NCBI RefSeq assembly: GCF_038593265.1
Contig: NZ_CP151979.1
Location: 1,488,001-1,552,000, forward strand
Length of the DNA stretch: 64,000 nucleotides
Source of the DNA: Ureibacillus sp. FSL W7-1570
GTDB lineage: Bacteria > Bacillota > Bacilli > Bacillales_A > Planococcaceae
Direction of reading: 5' to 3'
Part shown: positions 46,192 to 57,186 of the stretch, piece after piece
Layout: every line of letters starts with the position of its first letter
Numbering within the stretch: position 1 is the first letter of the stretch
Program-made: the position numbers and the translations under genes
The notes under the pieces: model-generated
Database searches by the model: none
Seen by the model: the letters and a program-made list of their open reading frames with translations, nothing else
What the model was told of the DNA's origin: nothing

Positions 46192-47151
46192 TTGCTTCTG
46201 CTGGATCGAAAAACGCCGAAAAGCATTCTGATTTTAGAAGCGCTTTTGCGCAGGTTGGATTCCAACGATCGGGACTTTTCCTACTTCCAAGACTACTTGA
46301 CCCGGCTGAAGTTCGGGCACGAAGGGGAGCATCGGGTGGACCGGGAATGGTTTGAAATGCCCTATTTGAACGAGCATTTTTTGTTTTTTAATTATGAAAT
46401 TGAAAATGAATTAGGCTTCTCGCATCAGATTGACACTTTATTGCTGACAAAGCACTTTCTGTTGATTTTGGAGGTTAAGAACATTGCTGGGCGGATTGAT
46501 TATGACGAACAGAAGCATCAATTGATCCGCACCCGTCCCACAGGTACAGAAGATACTTTGACGAATCCTTTTGATCAGCTGCATCGCCATGAAGAATTGT
46601 TTCATCGGATTTTATCGAAATGGAAGTTCTCTTTGCCGATTGAGAAGGCGGTTGTCATGGCCAATCCCGCCACCATTATCGGAAATGTCCCAAAGTCCCC
46701 ACCAATCTTTCATGCAAGCGGTTTGCGATCGTTCATTAAAAAATGTTTGGTTCGGCATGAAAGTCAGCTCACAACGGGCCAATTGGACAAGTTGGCAAAG
46801 CAGCTTTTGTCGCGGGCTGTATCCCGCAATTTTGATTTGAATATCAGCGTGGATCGCATTCGAAAAGGCGTGCTTTGCGAGAAATGCAATTATGCTGTGG
46901 CGATGACTTACGGCAGAGGGATTTGGACTTGCCCTAAATGCGGATTTGAAAGCAGGGATGCGTTGCTGCGGGCACTGGATGACTATCGGTTATTGATTAG
47001 CGAGCGGATTACGAATCGGGAGTTTAGGGAGTTTTTTAATGTGGATTCCGGAGATGCTGCACAAAAAATATTGACCAGACTTAATCTTGTAGCGGTCGGA
47101 AATAACAGGGGGAGATATTATATAATTCCTGACAATTTATTAAGTAGGTGA
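46192..47151 (+). CDS. NERD-domain protein with C-terminal zinc ribbon
   Basis: The 319-residue protein has a nuclease-related (NERD) domain at about residues 25-150. The conserved sequence HQIDTLLLTKHFLLILEVKNIAG has the D...E.K nuclease-fold residues. A CxxC...CxxC zinc ribbon follows near 235-258 (CEKCNYAVA and CPKCGFES). The start is TTG 46192 behind GAAGGAGGTGA. The gene is single and faces the repeat array and eno. NERD proteins are widespread in Bacillales; the physiological role is not established. Confidence 0.88.
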   Translation: MLLLDRKTPKSILILEALLRRLDSNDRDFSYFQDYLTRLKFGHEGEHRVDREWFEMPYLNEHFLFFNYEIENELGFSHQIDTLLLTKHFLLILEVKNIAGRIDYDEQKHQLIRTRPTGTEDTLTNPFDQLHRHEELFHRILSKWKFSLPIEKAVVMANPATIIGNVPKSPPIFHASGLRSFIKKCLVRHESQLTTGQLDKLAKQLLSRAVSRNFDLNISVDRIRKGVLCEKCNYAVAMTYGRGIWTCPKCGFESRDALLRALDDYRLLISERITNREFREFFNVDSGDAAQKILTRLNLVAVGNNRGRYYIIPDNLLSR

Positions 47152-47215
47152 ATTGTTTTTAGGCGCATTTCTAAATTCAGAAATGCCCTTTTCTTTTTAT
47201 TAAGCCCTTGTTGTG

Positions 47216-48375
47216 GAGGATTTCTTCGCTCTCAGTTGCTTATTTTTTCGCGTTGGCGGATTTCCCCCTTCTTTGTGGCTTATTTTTTCTCACTGGCGGA
47301 TTTCTTCCTTGCTTTGGCGGATTTTTATCTTAGTATGGCGGATTCCTCTCGGGTTTTGGCGGATTTCTCCCCCCTTTGTGGCTTATTTTTTCTCACTGGC
47401 GAATTTCTTCCTTGCTTTGGCGGATTTTTATCTTAGTATGGCGGATTCCTCTCGGGTTTTGGCGGGTTTCTTCCCTCTTTGTGGCTTATTATTTCGCTCT
47501 GGCGGATTTAGTCATTACTTTGGCGGATTTTTTTATTAGTATGGCGGATTCCTCTCGAGTTTTGGCGAATTTCTTCCCTCTTTGTGGCTTATTTTTTCGC
47601 GTTGGCGGATTTCTTCCTTGCTTTGGCGGATTTTTATCTTAGTATGGCGGATTCCTCTCGGGTTTTGGCGGATTTCTCCCCCCTTTGTGGCTTATTTTTT
47701 CTCACTGGCGAATTTCTTCCTTGCTTTGGCGGATTTTTATCTTAGTATGGCGGATTCCTCTCGGGTTTTGGCGGGTTTCTTCCCTCTTTGTGGCTTATTA
47801 TTTCGCTCTGGCGGATTTAGTCATTACTTTGGCGGATTTTTTTATTAGTATGGCGGATTCCTCTCGAGTTTTGGCGAATTTCTTCCCTCTTTGTGGCTTA
47901 TTTTTTCGCGTTGGCGGATTTCTTCCTTGCTTTGGCGGATTTTTATCTTAGTATGGCGGATTCCTCTCGGGTTTTGGCGGATTTCTCCCCCCTTTGTGGC
48001 TTATTTTTTCTCACTGGCGAATTTCTTCCTTGCTTTGGCGGATTTTTATCTTAGTATGGCGGATTCCTCTCGAGTTTTGGCGGATTTCTTCGCTCTCAGT
48101 GGCTTATTTTTTCGCGTTGGCGGATTTCTTCCTTGCTTTGACGGATTTTTATCTTAGTATGGCGGATTCCTCTCAAGTTTTGGCGGGTTTCTCCCCTCTT
48201 TGTGGCTTATTTTTTCGCGATGGCGGATTTCTTCCTTGCTTTGGCGGATTTTTGATTCAGAGCGGCGGATTTCTCTTCATTTTTGGCGGATTTCTTACTT
48301 CACAGTGACCTATTTTTTCGCATTGGCGGATTCTTGATTCAAAATGGCGAATTTCCTTCGAATTTCGGCGGATTT
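47216..48375. repeat. Tandem array: 103-bp units of five ~21-bp modules with a 309-bp higher-order period
   Basis: The landmark TGGCTTATT recurs at 47276, 47379, 47482, 47585, 47688, 47791, 47894, 47997, 48100, 48203 and (as TGACCTATT) 48306, an exact 103-bp period. Each unit has modules of 18, 21, 21, 21 and 22 bp, nearly all starting TGGCGGATT. The segment ending at 47275 is 40 bp, lacking three 21-bp modules. Three unit variants alternate so that 47379-47687 and 47688-47996 are near-identical 309-bp blocks. The last 70 bp decay. Since 103 is not a multiple of 3, each frame shifts every unit; the open frames rich in WRI.FL are by-products. It lies between the convergent NERD and eno genes. 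Confidence 0.95.
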
Positions 48376-48428
48376 CTTCCTTTCCCAGCAGTTCATTTTT
48401 GCATATCGAATTCCCCTTGAAGATTTCT

Positions 48429-48468
48429 CAAAAAATAAAGCCCAATCCCCACGAGTAGGGAATTGGGC
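48429..48468 (-). terminator. Terminator of eno and the glycolytic operon
   Basis: On the minus strand GCCCAATTCCC and GGGGATTGGGC form a stem around TACTCGT, followed by TTTATTTTTT. It lies 9 bp after the eno stop. Confidence 0.9.
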
Positions 48469-48476
48469 ATCTTCAA

Positions 48477-49781
<1,305 letters not shown>

Positions 49782-49816
49782 CTATATTAAATTTTTTTAA
49801 GATGCTTTTTCCATTA

Positions 49817-51343
49817 TTAGAATAGTGGTTGTCCTGTCATTTCTTCAGGCTGTTCAATATTTAATAATTTTAACATGGTTGGTGCCAAATCAGCTAAAAT
49901 TCCATTTTCTCTCAATGTAATTCCTTGTTTTGTCACTATGACCGGCACTGGATTTGTTGTATGGGCCGTCATTGGTTTGCCTTCCAAAGTCAGCACTTCA
50001 TCGGAATTGCCATGGTCTGCTGTGATGATGGCCGCTCCGCCAAGTTCCAAAATTTTATCCACAACACGGCCCAAGCATTCATCCACCGCTTCAATCGCTT
50101 TGATTGTCGGCTCAAGCATGCCGCTGTGGCCCACCATATCCGGATTGGCGAAGTTTAAAATGATCGCATCGAATTTATCGGCTTCCAATTCTGCAAGTAG
50201 CGCATCTGTCACTTCATAAGCGCTCATTTCCGGTTTCAAGTCATAAGTGGCCACTTTTGGTGATGCAATCAAAATTCTTTCTTCGCCAGGGAATTTCTCT
50301 TCACGGCCGCCGCTCATGAAATACGTCACATGCGGATATTTTTCGGTTTCCGCAATGCGGAGTTGCGTCAAGCCGTGTTTGGAGATCACTTCCCCCACTG
50401 TATTCACTAAATCTTCATTTTCAAACACCACATCTGCAAATACTTCATCGCTGTATTCGGTAAATGTGACGAATTTTAAGTTTTGAGGGTGTTTATCGGA
50501 TAAAGTAAATGCATCAAATTTATCGTTTGTAAATACCATGGAAAGCTGGATTGCCCGGTCCGGACGGAAGTTGAAATGAATCACCGCATCGTTTGTGTCG
50601 ATCGTTGCCACCGGCTGTCCATCTTCCATGATGACAAATGGAATCACGAATTCATCGGTTACATCGTTGCTGTAGGATTCTTCCACACCCGCTTTTGCGT
50701 TTGGAGCCGTTTTGCCTTCTCCATCCACCAATGCTTTGTAGGAGAGTTCCACCCGATTCCAACGTTTGTCGCGGTCCATTGCATAGTAACGTCCATGAAT
50801 GGAAGCGAATTTTCCTACGCCGATTTCCTTCATTTGTTTTTCTGTTTCTTCGATATATCCAAGGGCTGTTTTTGGACCTACGTCGCGTCCATCCAAAAAT
50901 CCATGGACATACACTTCGTCAAGCCCGTTTTCTTTCGCCATTTTCAACAATGCAAATAAGTGATTATAGTGACTATGTACCCCACCGTCAGATAATAATC
51001 CCATAATGTGGAGTTTGGAGCCGTGTTTCTTAACATGCTCCATTGCCGCCAACAATTTTTCGTTTTCAAAAAATTGTCCTTCACGAATGGATTTATTGAT
51101 TCGTGTCAAACTTTGATAAACAATGCGTCCTGCACCGATATTCAAATGTCCTACTTCAGAGTTCCCCATTTGACCTTCCGGAAGACCGACCGCTTCCCCA
51201 CAGGCAGTGAGTGTCGCATGAGGATAGGTTTCCCAATAACGGTCAAAATTCGGTTTTTTACTTTGTGCTACTGCATTTCCAAAGGTTTCATCACGTAATG
51301 CAAAGCCGTCTAAAATGATTAACGCAACTGGCTTTCTAGGCAT
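49817..51343 (-). CDS. gpmI: 2,3-bisphosphoglycerate-independent phosphoglycerate mutase
   Basis: The 508-residue Mn-dependent enzyme interconverts 3- and 2-phosphoglycerate. The alkaline-phosphatase-like metal site is seen in [11 protein letters not shown] and in [12 protein letters not shown]. The phosphoserine nucleophile is in [13 protein letters not shown] near residue 62. The start is ATG 51343 behind TTGGAGGCGGGGGCA, overlapping the end of tpiA by 8 bp. A longer in-frame extension has no ribosome site and belongs to tpiA in another frame. Confidence 0.97.
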   Translation of the reverse strand: MPRKPVALIILDGFALRDETFGNAVAQSKKPNFDRYWETYPHATLTACGEAVGLPEGQMGNSEVGHLNIGAGRIVYQSLTRINKSIREGQFFENEKLLAAMEHVKKHGSKLHIMGLLSDGGVHSHYNHLFALLKMAKENGLDEVYVHGFLDGRDVGPKTALGYIEETEKQMKEIGVGKFASIHGRYYAMDRDKRWNRVELSYKALVDGEGKTAPNAKAGVEESYSNDVTDEFVIPFVIMEDGQPVATIDTNDAVIHFNFRPDRAIQLSMVFTNDKFDAFTLSDKHPQNLKFVTFTEYSDEVFADVVFENEDLVNTVGEVISKHGLTQLRIAETEKYPHVTYFMSGGREEKFPGEERILIASPKVATYDLKPEMSAYEVTDALLAELEADKFDAIILNFANPDMVGHSGMLEPTIKAIEAVDECLGRVVDKILELGGAAIITADHGNSDEVLTLEGKPMTAHTTNPVPVIVTKQGITLRENGILADLAPTMLKLLNIEQPEEMTGQPLF

Positions 51344-52097
51344 TTGCCCCCGCCTCCAATAATTTAAGATAAGATTCCACTTGCAAGCTTGCACCGCCGA
51401 CAAGTGCGCCGTCGATATGCTCTTTCGACAATAAATCTTCAATATTTTCCGGTTTTACGCTGCCGCCATATTGAATGCGAATATTTTCAGCCGCAGATGT
51501 TCCGAAAAGTTCTTCCACCACTTTCCGGATATGGCCGCAGACCGCATTCGCATCATCCGCAGTAGCCGTTTTCCCGGTCCCAATTGCCCAAATTGGTTCA
51601 TAGGCGATCACGATATGCTGCACTTCTTCTTCCGTTAATCCAGCTAAAGCTTCTTTCACTTGATTCGCCACTTTTTCTTCCGTGTGGCCGGCTTCCCGTT
51701 CTTCCAATGTTTCGCCACAGCAAACAATCGGTACAATTCCGTGGGATAAAGCCGCTTTCACTTTTTTGTTCACCGCTTCATCGGTTTCATTGAAGTATTC
51801 ACGGCGTTCTGAATGCCCAATAATCACATAGTCCACTTGAATCGCTTCGAGCATTTTCGGGCTGATTTCGCCTGTAAAAGCCCCTTCTTCTTCATAATGC
51901 ATGTTTTGTGCACCGATTGCCAATTCTGTATCTTTTGCCAAGTCCACCAACGTCGGCAGATACAAAGCAGGGGCACATACAACCGCATCGACCTTTTCCG
52001 CAGAAGGGATTTTGTCTTTGATTGCTTCCACAAAATCCACTGCTTCATCAAACGTTTTATACATTTTCCAATTCGCAGCTATGATTGGTTTACGCAT
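51336..52097 (-). CDS. tpiA: Triosephosphate isomerase
   Basis: The 253-residue TIM-barrel enzyme interconverts dihydroxyacetone phosphate and glyceraldehyde-3-phosphate. The catalytic residues are in AANWKMYKT (Lys), [11 protein letters not shown] (His) and the signature [14 protein letters not shown] (Glu). AGGAGAG precedes the ATG at 52097. It lies 13 bp after pgk and overlaps gpmI, so it is translationally coupled. Confidence 0.98.
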   Translation of the reverse strand: MRKPIIAANWKMYKTFDEAVDFVEAIKDKIPSAEKVDAVVCAPALYLPTLVDLAKDTELAIGAQNMHYEEEGAFTGEISPKMLEAIQVDYVIIGHSERREYFNETDEAVNKKVKAALSHGIVPIVCCGETLEEREAGHTEEKVANQVKEALAGLTEEEVQHIVIAYEPIWAIGTGKTATADDANAVCGHIRKVVEELFGTSAAENIRIQYGGSVKPENIEDLLSKEHIDGALVGGASLQVESYLKLLEAGANA

Positions 52098-52110
52098 TCA
52101 ATTTCTCTCC

Positions 52111-53295
52111 TTATTTGTCGTTCAACGCCGCAATACCAGGCAAGTTTTTGCCTTCCATCAACTCCAGTGAAGCTCCTCCGCCTGTCGAAATGTGATCCAT
52201 TTTGTCCGCCAAACCGAATTTTTCAACCGCTGCAGCAGAATCGCCGCCTCCAATAATAGTATAACCTTCTGTTTCAGCCATTGCTTCTGCAATTTTTCTT
52301 GTTCCGTTTGCGAACTGGTCGATTTCGAACACGCCCATTGGTCCGTTCCAAATAATCAATTTTGAATTTTTGATCACTTCCGCATATTTATCAGCGGTTT
52401 TTGGACCAATGTCAAGTCCCATATAGTCTGCCGGAATTTTATCAATGTCCACCACTTTGGCTTCCGCTTCCGGAGAAAGTTCTTTCGCCACAACCGCATC
52501 GATCGGCATATACAAGTTCACGCCTTTTTCTTTCGCTTTTTCAATGAAGTTGCGGGCTAATTCTATTTTATCCTCTTCTACTAAAGATTTTCCAATTTCG
52601 TACCCTTGCGCTTTTACGAATGTAAAGGAAAGACCGCCGCCGATAATCAAGTTGTCCACTTTATCGAGCAGATTTTCAATGACACCGATTTTATCTTTCA
52701 CTTTTGCACCGCCGATGATGGCTGTGAACGGACGGTCAGGATTTGTCAAAGCTTTCCCCAATACTTCCAATTCTTTTTCCATTAATAAACCGGACACCGC
52801 CGGAATGTATTTTGCAATCCCTTCCGTAGAAGCGTGCGCACGATGAGCCGCACCGAATGCGTCGTTCACATATAGATCCGCCAATTTGGCAAATTGTTTT
52901 GCCAACTCCTCATCGTTCTTTTCTTCACCTTTATGGAAACGGACATTTTCAAGTAAAACGATTTCCCCATTTTTCATTTCTTTTACAGCTTTTTCAACTG
53001 CGGCGCCCACTGAATCATCCAATTTTTTTACCGGTTTGTTGATCAGTTTGGAAAGACGTTCACCAACAGCTGTCAAGCGCATATCATCTCTCACTTCGCC
53101 TTTTGGACGGCCCAAGTGGGAAGCTAAAATCACTTTTGCCCCTTTTTCCGATAATTGCTGGATTGTCGGAATCGCTGCCCGGATTCTTGTGTCATCTACC
53201 ACGACACCATTTTCCATCGGCACGTTAAAATCCACACGTACAAAAACTCTCTTCCCTTGTACGTCCACATCGTTCATCGTTTTTTTCAGAAACAT
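52111..53295 (-). CDS. pgk: Phosphoglycerate kinase
   Basis: The 394-residue glycolytic kinase makes ATP from 1,3-bisphosphoglycerate. [11 protein letters not shown] is the N-terminal substrate motif, SHLGRPKG the phosphate-binding region, [15 protein letters not shown] the hinge segment and [13 protein letters not shown] the nucleotide site. AGGAGGTTACTTC precedes the ATG at 53295. The 235 bp to gap contain no gene and no clear terminator, so the operon probably continues through. Confidence 0.98.
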   Translation of the reverse strand: MFLKKTMNDVDVQGKRVFVRVDFNVPMENGVVVDDTRIRAAIPTIQQLSEKGAKVILASHLGRPKGEVRDDMRLTAVGERLSKLINKPVKKLDDSVGAAVEKAVKEMKNGEIVLLENVRFHKGEEKNDEELAKQFAKLADLYVNDAFGAAHRAHASTEGIAKYIPAVSGLLMEKELEVLGKALTNPDRPFTAIIGGAKVKDKIGVIENLLDKVDNLIIGGGLSFTFVKAQGYEIGKSLVEEDKIELARNFIEKAKEKGVNLYMPIDAVVAKELSPEAEAKVVDIDKIPADYMGLDIGPKTADKYAEVIKNSKLIIWNGPMGVFEIDQFANGTRKIAEAMAETEGYTIIGGGDSAAAVEKFGLADKMDHISTGGGASLELMEGKNLPGIAALNDK

Positions 53296-53530
53296 GAAGT
53301 AACCTCCTATGTTATACCGTCGTCATTCTTCCCAGCGACAATATTCTGTAAAAATTCATACTTCTGTTTTTATACTAGCAAAAAAGAAGAAGCGATGGGC
53401 TACCTCCACCACTCCTTTTAACCCTACATTATTATAAATCGTTCTCATTATTTAGGCTATACTTTTTCACCAGAAAATCATAATTATGTTACACTTTTTA
53501 TAATTTGTAAAATAAAATATGACACAATGA

Positions 53531-54544
53531 TTATTGCTCCAGCCCTTGTTCCGCCATGAATGAAGCCAATTCGAGCAACCGGGCGGAATAGCCCACTTCA
53601 TTATCATACCAGGCAACGACTTTGATCAGCTTTTCATCCAATACCATCGTTGAAAGGCCGTCAACAATCGCTGAATGGGGATTTCCATTGTAGTCGATGG
53701 AAACGAGAGGCAAATCGCTGTAATCCAAAATGCCTTTCAATTCTCCATTGGCAGCTTCTTGAAAAGCGGCGTTGACCATATCGGCGGTCACATTCGTTTT
53801 GAGTTCCGCCACCAAATCCACACAGGATACATTTGGCGTCGGCACACGCATGGCAAAGCCGTCCAATTTTCCTCTTAGTTGCGGCAATACTTTGGCAACG
53901 GCCGTGGCCGCCCCGGTTGTGGTTGGAATCATGGAAAGATTGGCTGCACGAGATCGTCTCGCATCTTTATGAGGCAAATCCAATAGCCGTTGATCATTTG
54001 TATAGGAATGGATCGTGGTCATCAAGCCGCGAAGAATCCCAAATTTTTCATCAAGCACTTTCGCTACCGGCGCCAAACAATTCGTTGTGCAGGATGCATT
54101 GGATACCACATGATGCTGTTTCGGATTATATTGATCATGATTGACCCCCATCACAAAAGTGGGCATATCCCCTTTTCCGGGAGCGGATAAAATCGCTTTC
54201 TTCGCGCCGGCAGCCAAGTGTTTGGAAACGGACTCCAACGTACGGAATAATCCTGTGCATTCCAGAACTATATCTACATTCAATTTATCCCATGGCAATT
54301 TTTCAGGGTCCTTCTCGGAAAGCACTTGTATTCGATTCCCATTAACGATTAACCCATTTTCTTCATGATGCACTTCCGCTTCATAAATTCCATGTACGGA
54401 ATCATACTTTAACAGATGGGCCAATTGGCTGGCATCCGCCAAATCATTGACGGCAACCACTTCAAAACGATCCGTTTTCATCGCCTCGCGAAACACTAAA
54501 CGTCCGATACGTCCAAACCCATTAATCGCCAATTTAATTGTCAT
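53531..54544 (-). CDS. gap: Glyceraldehyde-3-phosphate dehydrogenase, GapA-type
   Basis: The 337-residue enzyme starts MTIKLAINGFGRIGR (Rossmann motif). The catalytic cysteine is in SNASCTTNCLAP near residue 153. VVAVNDLADASQLAHLLKYDSVHG with Asp-Leu in the adenosine pocket is GapA-like and NAD-preferring rather than GapB-like. Near the end the usual NE.GYS block reads NEVGYSARL. I chose ATG 54544, with GGAGG eight bases upstream. The cggR repressor gene normally preceding gapA is absent; a glutaredoxin-like gene is only 113 bp upstream. Confidence 0.95.
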   Translation of the reverse strand: MTIKLAINGFGRIGRLVFREAMKTDRFEVVAVNDLADASQLAHLLKYDSVHGIYEAEVHHEENGLIVNGNRIQVLSEKDPEKLPWDKLNVDIVLECTGLFRTLESVSKHLAAGAKKAILSAPGKGDMPTFVMGVNHDQYNPKQHHVVSNASCTTNCLAPVAKVLDEKFGILRGLMTTIHSYTNDQRLLDLPHKDARRSRAANLSMIPTTTGAATAVAKVLPQLRGKLDGFAMRVPTPNVSCVDLVAELKTNVTADMVNAAFQEAANGELKGILDYSDLPLVSIDYNGNPHSAIVDGLSTMVLDEKLIKVVAWYDNEVGYSARLLELASFMAEQGLEQ

Positions 54545-54657
54545 TGCTGTATCCTCCATTATGCCGTTTTCCAACCATTTTGCCTCAAAACAAGCGTTTA
54601 TAAACCCTTCTCCCGTGACAAATGTTTTTATTCAAATATAATGATTTTCTAAATCAA

Positions 54658-54918
54658 TTATGATTTATTCATGAAGGCTTCATATAAAGTGACGTAATCT
54701 AATTGGCCATACTGGATAATCTCTCCGTCTTTCTCCACAACCGGAATCATCAGCATGTATTTTTCATGGATTTCGTCATCTTCTTCAATGTTGATGATTT
54801 CGATTTCAAAACCGGCATCTTCTTGGACAAGTTTTAAAATAGTCAATCCTTCCTCACAGAGTGCACAATTCGGTCTGCTAAAGAAACAAACTTTCAATTT
54901 TCTCCCTCTTTTCTTCAT
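54658..54918 (-). CDS. Glutaredoxin-family thiol protein
   Basis: The protein is 86 residues, or 79 if translation starts at the TTG at 54897, which has AGAGGGAG just upstream. It has a thioredoxin fold with CXXC in SRPNCALCEEG and a cis-proline in MIPVVEKDG, as in DUF836 glutaredoxin-like proteins. In many Bacillales such a gene lies between rpoN and cggR. Here it adjoins gap directly. It is probably a redox protein of the cytoplasm; the partner is unknown. Confidence 0.85.
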   Translation of the reverse strand: MKKRGRKLKVCFFSRPNCALCEEGLTILKLVQEDAGFEIEIINIEEDDEIHEKYMLMIPVVEKDGEIIQYGQLDYVTLYEAFMNKS

Positions 54919-55024
54919 TCTCTGTTTTCACTATCCCAAATCTGTTTTGAATAATCAAATGATTTTGTAGCCAAAATAGTGATGTACGAGTGTACAGAAT
55001 AAATTAAAGGAGGAGACACATTCG

Positions 55025-55642
55025 ATGGAAAATCAATTCATCAACCAACAACGAACTTCTGAAAACATTCCCATGTCCATGAATCACGGCGCCCATGAGG
55101 TATTAGACGTTCATGAAGTATTAAGTTCTTCCATTGGTGCGTTGAACACGTTTGTCATCTTGCGTCCACATGTTCAAGACCCTGAATTGCTCAATATTTT
55201 AGACAGACAATATGCATTTATGCTCGATGAATACAATATCACGTTGGAAGCTTTTAAAACCGGACAAGACCCAAGCCATCCTACGCGCAAATACAACATG
55301 CAAATCGGCAATGACTCAAAATACGGCTTGACGCCATCCCAGCCTAAAAAACCGATCACAGCTTCCAACCAAATTGATGATGGCATCATCTCCAGCTTTT
55401 TGTTAAGCCAGCATAAAGTGTTGGCAACAGGAAAAACGGCTGCCGCTTTGGAAGCGACGAACCCTGTCGTGCGCCGCGTATTGCAAGACTCCGTTCCAAA
55501 CTGCATTGAAATGGCATACGAATTGTCCCTTTACCAAAACAAAAAAGGATATTACCAAGTTCCACAGCTTTCAACTCAAGATATGCAAACAATGTTAAAT
55601 ATGTACGGCCAAGCAGAAAAAGCAAAAGATATGCCGAACTGA
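55025..55642 (+). CDS. CotF-family spore coat protein
   Basis: The 205-residue protein has a ferritin-like helical CotF domain in its C-terminal half. GIISSFLLSQHKVLATGKTAAALEATNP and VLQDSVPNCIEMAYELSLYQNKKGYYQVP are the family blocks, and HEVLSSSIGALNTFVILRPHVQDPELLNIL is the N-terminal helix. A strong AAAGGAGGAG site precedes the ATG. It is monocistronic and ends in a terminator shared with the ABC operon. CotF-type proteins occur in the coat or as general ferritin-like proteins, so sporulation timing is inferred. Confidence 0.85.
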   Translation: MENQFINQQRTSENIPMSMNHGAHEVLDVHEVLSSSIGALNTFVILRPHVQDPELLNILDRQYAFMLDEYNITLEAFKTGQDPSHPTRKYNMQIGNDSKYGLTPSQPKKPITASNQIDDGIISSFLLSQHKVLATGKTAAALEATNPVVRRVLQDSVPNCIEMAYELSLYQNKKGYYQVPQLSTQDMQTMLNMYGQAEKAKDMPN

Positions 55643-55688
55643 TCAGGCGGAGGGCTCTCCCGGCTCAGTTTCGTCTTTTAAACCACAG

Positions 55689-55729
55689 GAAAAGGACATC
55701 TCTTCGCGTGAAGGGATGTCCTTTTTTTC
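55689..55729. terminator. Bidirectional terminator between the CotF-type gene and the ABC operon
   Basis: AAAGGACATC and GATGTCCTTT form the stem around TCTTCGCGTGAAGG, with TTTTTTT on the plus side and an A-rich run giving Ts on the minus side. It ends both convergent units. Confidence 0.88.
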
Positions 55730-55733
55730 ATGA

Positions 55734-56456
55734 TTATAAAACTTTGCTTAAAAATGCTTTTGTCCGTTCGTGTTTCGGGTTTCCAAAAACCTGTTCCGGT
55801 GGTCCTTCTTCCACAATGACTCCACCGTCCATAAAGATGACCCGATCAGCCACTTCACGGGCAAACCCCATTTCATGGGTTACGACAACCATCGTCATAC
55901 CTTCTATAGCCAGTTGCTTGATAACGTCCAACACTTCATTGACCATTTCCGGGTCAAGGGCGGACGTCGGTTCATCAAACAGCATGACTTTCGGTTTCAT
56001 CGCAAGGGCTCTTGCAATGGCCACCCGTTGCTGTTGACCGCCGGACAATTGCTGAGGATAATTGTGAGCTTTTTCACGAAGCCCGACTTTTTGAAGCAAT
56101 TCAAAGGCCAATGCCTCCGCCTCTTTTTTGTTCATTTTCCGGATGAGCATCGGAGCCATCGTAATATTATCCAATACGGTCATATGCGGGAATAGGTTGA
56201 ATTGTTGAAACACCATTCCCACTTCTGTACGGATTTTGTTGATATCCGTTTTGGGATCATTCACTTTCACACCGTCGATATAAATTGCGCCATCCGAGAT
56301 TTCTTCCAAAAGATTGATGCAGCGTAAAAATGTACTTTTTCCGGAACCGGAAGGACCAATCACACAAACGACTTCTTTTTCGTGAATTTCATAATCGATA
56401 CCGTTCAAAACATGCAAATTGCCGAAGTTTTTATGGAGATTTTCGATTTTGATCAT
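55734..56456 (-). CDS. Polar amino-acid ABC transporter ATPase
   Basis: This is a 240-residue GlnQ/ArtM-type ATPase. Walker A is GPSGSGKST near residue 34, the signature [17 protein letters not shown] near 134, Walker [16 protein letters not shown], and the switch histidine THEMGFA. It energises uptake through the permease encoded upstream, overlapping it by 4 bp. The length matches the family exactly. Confidence 0.95.
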   Translation of the reverse strand: MIKIENLHKNFGNLHVLNGIDYEIHEKEVVCVIGPSGSGKSTFLRCINLLEEISDGAIYIDGVKVNDPKTDINKIRTEVGMVFQQFNLFPHMTVLDNITMAPMLIRKMNKKEAEALAFELLQKVGLREKAHNYPQQLSGGQQQRVAIARALAMKPKVMLFDEPTSALDPEMVNEVLDVIKQLAIEGMTMVVVTHEMGFAREVADRVIFMDGGVIVEEGPPEQVFGNPKHERTKAFLSKVL

Positions 56457-57166
56457 GCAACAACCCGCCCTTCGTCATTTTTATTTTTGCGCGGATTGTA
56501 TTCGATGCTGAACCGTTTTTCGATAAATGAAACAATTTTCGATACAATAAATGTCAGGATTAAATAAAGAGCCGCCGCAACGAGATATGGCTCCCAGAAA
56601 CGGAAATACGTTCCCGAAACGACTTTCGCCGCATACAAAATATCATTGGCGGCAATCACCGTCACCAAGGATGAATCTTTTAAGAGAGTAATAAATTCAT
56701 TTCCAAGAGGGGGAATCATTCTGCGAAAGGCTTGGGGCAGAATCACTTTCCGCATCGCTTGGAATTGATTTAAACCGAGGGACCTTGCCGCTTCCATTTG
56801 GCCTTTATCAATGGATTGAATCCCGGCACGAATAATTTCGGCTACATAGGCCGCGCAATTCAATATAAGCGCGGCGATACCGGAAACCATAAATCCGAGT
56901 GAATGTCCAAAAATGGATGGAATCACCGCCAAGTGAATAATAAATATTTGAACAAGGAGGGGGGTTCCACGGAATAAATCGATATACAACTTACATGGCC
57001 AATAAAGCCATTTTCTTTTGGAGTTTTTCCCGAGACCAAGAAAAACTCCAAAGATGAATCCTCCGAAAAACCCACAAAGTGTCAATGCCAACGTTACCCA
57101 AATACCCCGTATGAAATAATCACGGTAGTTCCAGATTATATCCCAGCGAAAATCCAGGATTTCCAT
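56453..57166 (-). CDS. Polar amino-acid ABC transporter permease
   Basis: The 237-residue membrane protein is of the HisM/GlnP family with about five helices. The EAA loop is [34 protein letters not shown], which contacts the ATPase. I chose ATG 57166 behind GGGGGTG; a GTG three codons upstream overlaps that site. It lies between the binding protein and the ATPase genes. Confidence 0.93.
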   Translation of the reverse strand: MEILDFRWDIIWNYRDYFIRGIWVTLALTLCGFFGGFIFGVFLGLGKNSKRKWLYWPCKLYIDLFRGTPLLVQIFIIHLAVIPSIFGHSLGFMVSGIAALILNCAAYVAEIIRAGIQSIDKGQMEAARSLGLNQFQAMRKVILPQAFRRMIPPLGNEFITLLKDSSLVTVIAANDILYAAKVVSGTYFRFWEPYLVAAALYLILTFIVSKIVSFIEKRFSIEYNPRKNKNDEGRVVA

Positions 57167-57186
57167 CTGAAACACCCCCTAAACTG

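Noticed and set aside
47213-48308. Overlapping 60-108-codon plus-strand frames rich in WRI, FL and AD
   Set aside because: They arise from the tandem array. The 103-bp period rotates the frame, so the same DNA is open in all three frames in turn, and no ribosome site is tied to a start. I treat them as by-products.
47216-48375. CRISPR array
   Set aside because: The units are contiguous and diverge as whole blocks. There are no unique spacers between constant repeats, and no cas genes are in the window.
53296-53530. A small gene or riboswitch between pgk and gap
   Set aside because: I could find no conserved hairpin set, start codon with ribosome site, or clear terminator in this 235-bp gap.
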